The position numbers and the translations under genes are program-made. A DNA stretch of 51,664 nucleotides. Source: GCA-2401735 sp051252095. GTDB taxonomy: Bacteria > Pseudomonadota > Gammaproteobacteria > Burkholderiales > Methylophilaceae. This document shows positions 50,154 to 51,664 of this stretch, one piece after another (the first letter of the stretch is position 1; each line of letters begins with the position of its first letter). The stretch lies in the NCBI GenBank assembly GCA_051252095.1, contig JBPOFK010000017.1, positions 1-51,664 of the forward strand, read 5' to 3'. The notes beneath the pieces are model-generated. The model saw nothing but the letters and a program-made list of their open reading frames with translations. It made no database searches and was not told the origin of the DNA.

Positions 50154-50179
50154 TATACGACTGGTCTATTAGTTGAGAT
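50154..50179. promoter_or_regulatory. Operator-like site 2, before the DJ-1-like gene
   Basis: TATAC-GACTG-GTCTA with TTAGTTGAGAT matches site 1 at 22 of 26 positions. It lies 46 bp before the DJ-1-like start codon, where a promoter would be. Confidence 0.7.
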
Positions 50180-50224
50180 GGATTAGTTGCCTCTTAACTA
50201 TCAACTTTTAAAAGGAGCAATCAC

Positions 50225-50917
50225 ATGAAAATTCTTACCGTATTAACTTCACACGATCAATTGGGCCAAACTGGCCGTAAAACAGGTTTTTGGCTTGAAG
50301 AACTAGCAGCACCGTATTATGTATTTAAAGATGCAGGTGCAGAAGTTGTACTTGCATCTCCAAAAGGAGGTCAACCTCCACTTGACCCTAAAAGCAATGA
50401 GCCTGACTTTCAGACTGAAGCAACACATCGCTTTGAAGCTGATATAGAAGCGCAATCTGAACTTGCTAGTACTATTCCGCTAAAATCGATAAATCCTGAT
50501 GATTTTGATGCAATATTTTATCCTGGTGGACATGGTCCACTTTGGGACTTAGCCGAAGATGAAGACTCTATTCGTTTATTAGCCAGTGCAATCGCAAACA
50601 ACATACCGACTGCATTAGTTTGCCATGCTCCTGGTGTCTTGATTCATGTTAAAAATCAAGATGGAACGCCTGTTGTACAAAATAAGAAAGTGACTGGATT
50701 CAAAAATACAGAAGAAGCTGCAGTAGGTTTAACGGAAATCGTGCCATTTTTAGTTGAAGATGTATTGATTAAATTAGGCGGGCAATACACGAGTTCATCA
50801 GACTGGGCTTCTTATGTTGTGAATGATGGGAAACTTGTTACAGGCCAGAATCCCGCCTCCTCTGCAGAGGCAGCAAAGCAGCTCTTGCACTTAATCAATG
50901 AAAGTATTCGAGCATGA
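50225..50917 (+). CDS. DJ-1/PfpI (Hsp31-like) protein
   Basis: A 230-aa protein of the DJ-1/PfpI superfamily, class with Hsp31-like or glyoxalase III-type members that detoxify methylglyoxal and repair glycated proteins. Signatures are GFWLEELAAPYYVFKDAGAEVVLASPKGG, FDAIFYPGGHGPLWDL and the nucleophile elbow ALVCHAPGVL with the reactive Cys, and TGFKNTEEAAVGL. A good ribosome site (AAAGGAG) precedes ATG 50225. Placed behind an operator shared with a TetR gene, it probably answers to reactive aldehydes or quinones. Confidence 0.92.
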   Translation: MKILTVLTSHDQLGQTGRKTGFWLEELAAPYYVFKDAGAEVVLASPKGGQPPLDPKSNEPDFQTEATHRFEADIEAQSELASTIPLKSINPDDFDAIFYPGGHGPLWDLAEDEDSIRLLASAIANNIPTALVCHAPGVLIHVKNQDGTPVVQNKKVTGFKNTEEAAVGLTEIVPFLVEDVLIKLGGQYTSSSDWASYVVNDGKLVTGQNPASSAEAAKQLLHLINESIRA

Positions 50918-51207
50918 GCGCTTATGTCGTTATGATTCGTGAGCATACGCTTGATCAAGGAGAGATGTCAGTATATGCCCAACTTGCTAAGTTAGCACGT
51001 GAAGGGCATAACGCTACTCCTTTGGTTAATTATGGCGATTTAGAAATTTTGGAGGGCCCTGAAGTGGAGGGATGCTTTATACAAAGATTCCAAACAACCA
51101 AAGATGCTCAGAACTGGTATCAAAGTCCAAAATATCAAGAAGCAGCAAAGCACCGATATAAAGGCGCTCAATACCGAGTATTAATAGTCGAGGGAATATA
51201 CGAATAA
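50914..51207 (+). CDS. DUF1330-family protein
   Basis: A 97-aa protein of the dimeric alpha-beta barrel type (DUF1330). Its pattern is YVVMIREHTLDQGEMSVYAQLA, LEILEGPEVEGCFIQRFQTTKDAQNWYQSPKYQEAAKHRYKGAQYRVLIVEG, with the typical WYxSPxYQ stretch. The function is unknown. Its start overlaps the DJ-1-like stop by ATGA, so it belongs to the same operon and probably the same stress response. Confidence 0.9.
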   Translation: MSAYVVMIREHTLDQGEMSVYAQLAKLAREGHNATPLVNYGDLEILEGPEVEGCFIQRFQTTKDAQNWYQSPKYQEAAKHRYKGAQYRVLIVEGIYE

Positions 51208-51215
51208 CTATTTTT

Positions 51216-51261
51216 TTGATAACTACAGGATAAATGTTTACATTTTCCCTGTAGTTATCAA
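51216..51261. repeat. Long perfect hairpin between DUF1330 and EamA genes
   Basis: TTGATAACTACAGG and CCTGTAGTTATCAA form 14-bp perfect arms around an 18-nt AT-rich loop. There is no U run after it on the plus strand (the T run precedes it), so it is not a classical terminator. It could be an attenuator, an RNA stability element or an operator. Confidence 0.6.
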
Positions 51262-51320
51262 TTCATAAAAACTACTGCAAGATGAATATTAAATTGCAAG
51301 GATTATAGAGGCAATAAATC

Positions 51321-51664
51321 ATGGCTAATATTAGTACATACATAATGGCAACGATGGCTGCATTATTTTGGGGAGCTAATTTTAATTTAGCTAAACCTGT
51401 TGTCGCGGAAATGGGTCCTTACGCAGCTGGCGCTAGTCGCTATATATTGGCAGCAGCAATTATGTTGTTAATCATGGCCGCTAGGAAAGAAAACATCCGA
51501 TTACTTCACTTGAGGTCATATTTAATTTTAGGGGTTGTCGGTGTGTTTGGATTTAATCTATTTTTCTTTCTTGGAATGGAAACCAATTCAGCCATCAATG
51601 GTGCGTTAATAATGGCATTGAATCCATTATTAACGGCAATAATTGCTAATATAATCTTAAACGA
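51321..51664 (+). CDS. EamA-family transporter, N-terminal part
   Basis: The window cuts this gene; 114 codons are visible. The protein begins MANISTYIMATMAALFWGAN, with the classic AALFWGANFNLAKPV motif of EamA (RhaT/DMT) transporters, and has at least four predicted membrane helices, the fourth region containing FNLFFFLGMETNSAINGALI. Exporters of this superfamily carry amino acids, nucleotides or drugs; no substrate can be inferred. AGAGG lies upstream of ATG 51321. It may belong to the TetR regulon. Confidence 0.9.
   Translation, partial: MANISTYIMATMAALFWGANFNLAKPVVAEMGPYAAGASRYILAAAIMLLIMAARKENIRLLHLRSYLILGVVGVFGFNLFFFLGMETNSAINGALIMALNPLLTAIIANIILN

Noticed and set aside
1..51664. Insertion sequences or transposase genes
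   Set aside because: No transposase-like protein and no terminal inverted repeats with target duplications were seen; the only mobile element found is the tRNA-Ser island.

Overview
The window is about 51.7 kb of a low-to-mid GC betaproteobacterial chromosome. The block lysC-alaS-recX-recA-pncC-pgpA-thiL, the panDCB-deoxynucleoside kinase-folK-pcnB run and the protein sequences themselves suggest a methylotroph of the Methylophilaceae (Methylotenera/Methylophilus relatives). That family-level assignment is inference from gene order and protein character, not from a search.

Layout. 1-1.7 kb: tRNA-Arg and a sodium:solute symporter. 1.8-11.4 kb: a compact integrated element of about 9.6 kb lying between a 14-bp copy of the tRNA-Ser(GCU) 3' end (1795-1808) and the intact tRNA-Ser gene (11385-11477). 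11.5-25 kb: lysC, alaS, recX, recA, then pncC-pgpA-thiL-vanZ-like, a prolyl-4-hydroxylase-like oxygenase, mog, a PDZ protein, yjgA/pmbA and mlaA. 25-33.6 kb: photolyase-rlmH-rsfS-panD-panC-panB-deoxynucleoside kinase-folK-pcnB, a cobalamin adenosyltransferase and murI. 33.7-43.3 kb: CorC-like protein, a leucine-rich-repeat kinase, a zinc-finger protein, ilvE, SCO protein, YgjP-like peptidase, plsC, gmhB, glyS and glyQ. 43.4-49.4 kb: a heavy-metal type RND efflux operon with an extra small membrane protein at its head. 49.5 kb to the end: a TetR regulator, a DJ-1/Hsp31-like protein, a DUF1330 protein and the start of an EamA transporter. Two near-identical operator-like sites precede the regulator and the DJ-1 gene.

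The striking part is the tRNA-Ser island. It has a P4-type integrase, two tandem AlpA regulators, a PrimPol-helicase replication protein, an HK97-fold major capsid protein, two small capsid-adjacent proteins and a P27-type small terminase. I find no large terminase, portal, protease, connector, tail or lysis gene. This reads as a very small phage satellite that brings its own capsid and packaging specificity and would take the rest from a helper phage. Its left half carries separate cargo: a winged-helix-like protein, a 41-aa protein with a structured leader, and a predicted PD-(D/E)XK nuclease. Two related palindromic loci (3819-3949 and 5552-5672) share GC-rich arms, an inner gap of 88-89 bp and internal AT-rich motifs. 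They are the best candidates for the replication origin and a second cis-acting site, as in phage P4.

When the island inserted, it appears to have cut the tRNA-Ser gene off from its own 3' trailer. The trailer is still visible at 1671-1794 as two hairpin units with compensatory base changes, followed by a leftward terminator. The island supplies a new terminator at the tRNA. Several small genes and start choices are not obvious from open reading frames alone: a 55-aa gene at 7233-7400, the AUA/AUU-start form of the terminase gene, and shortened starts for AlpA, YjgA and photolyase.
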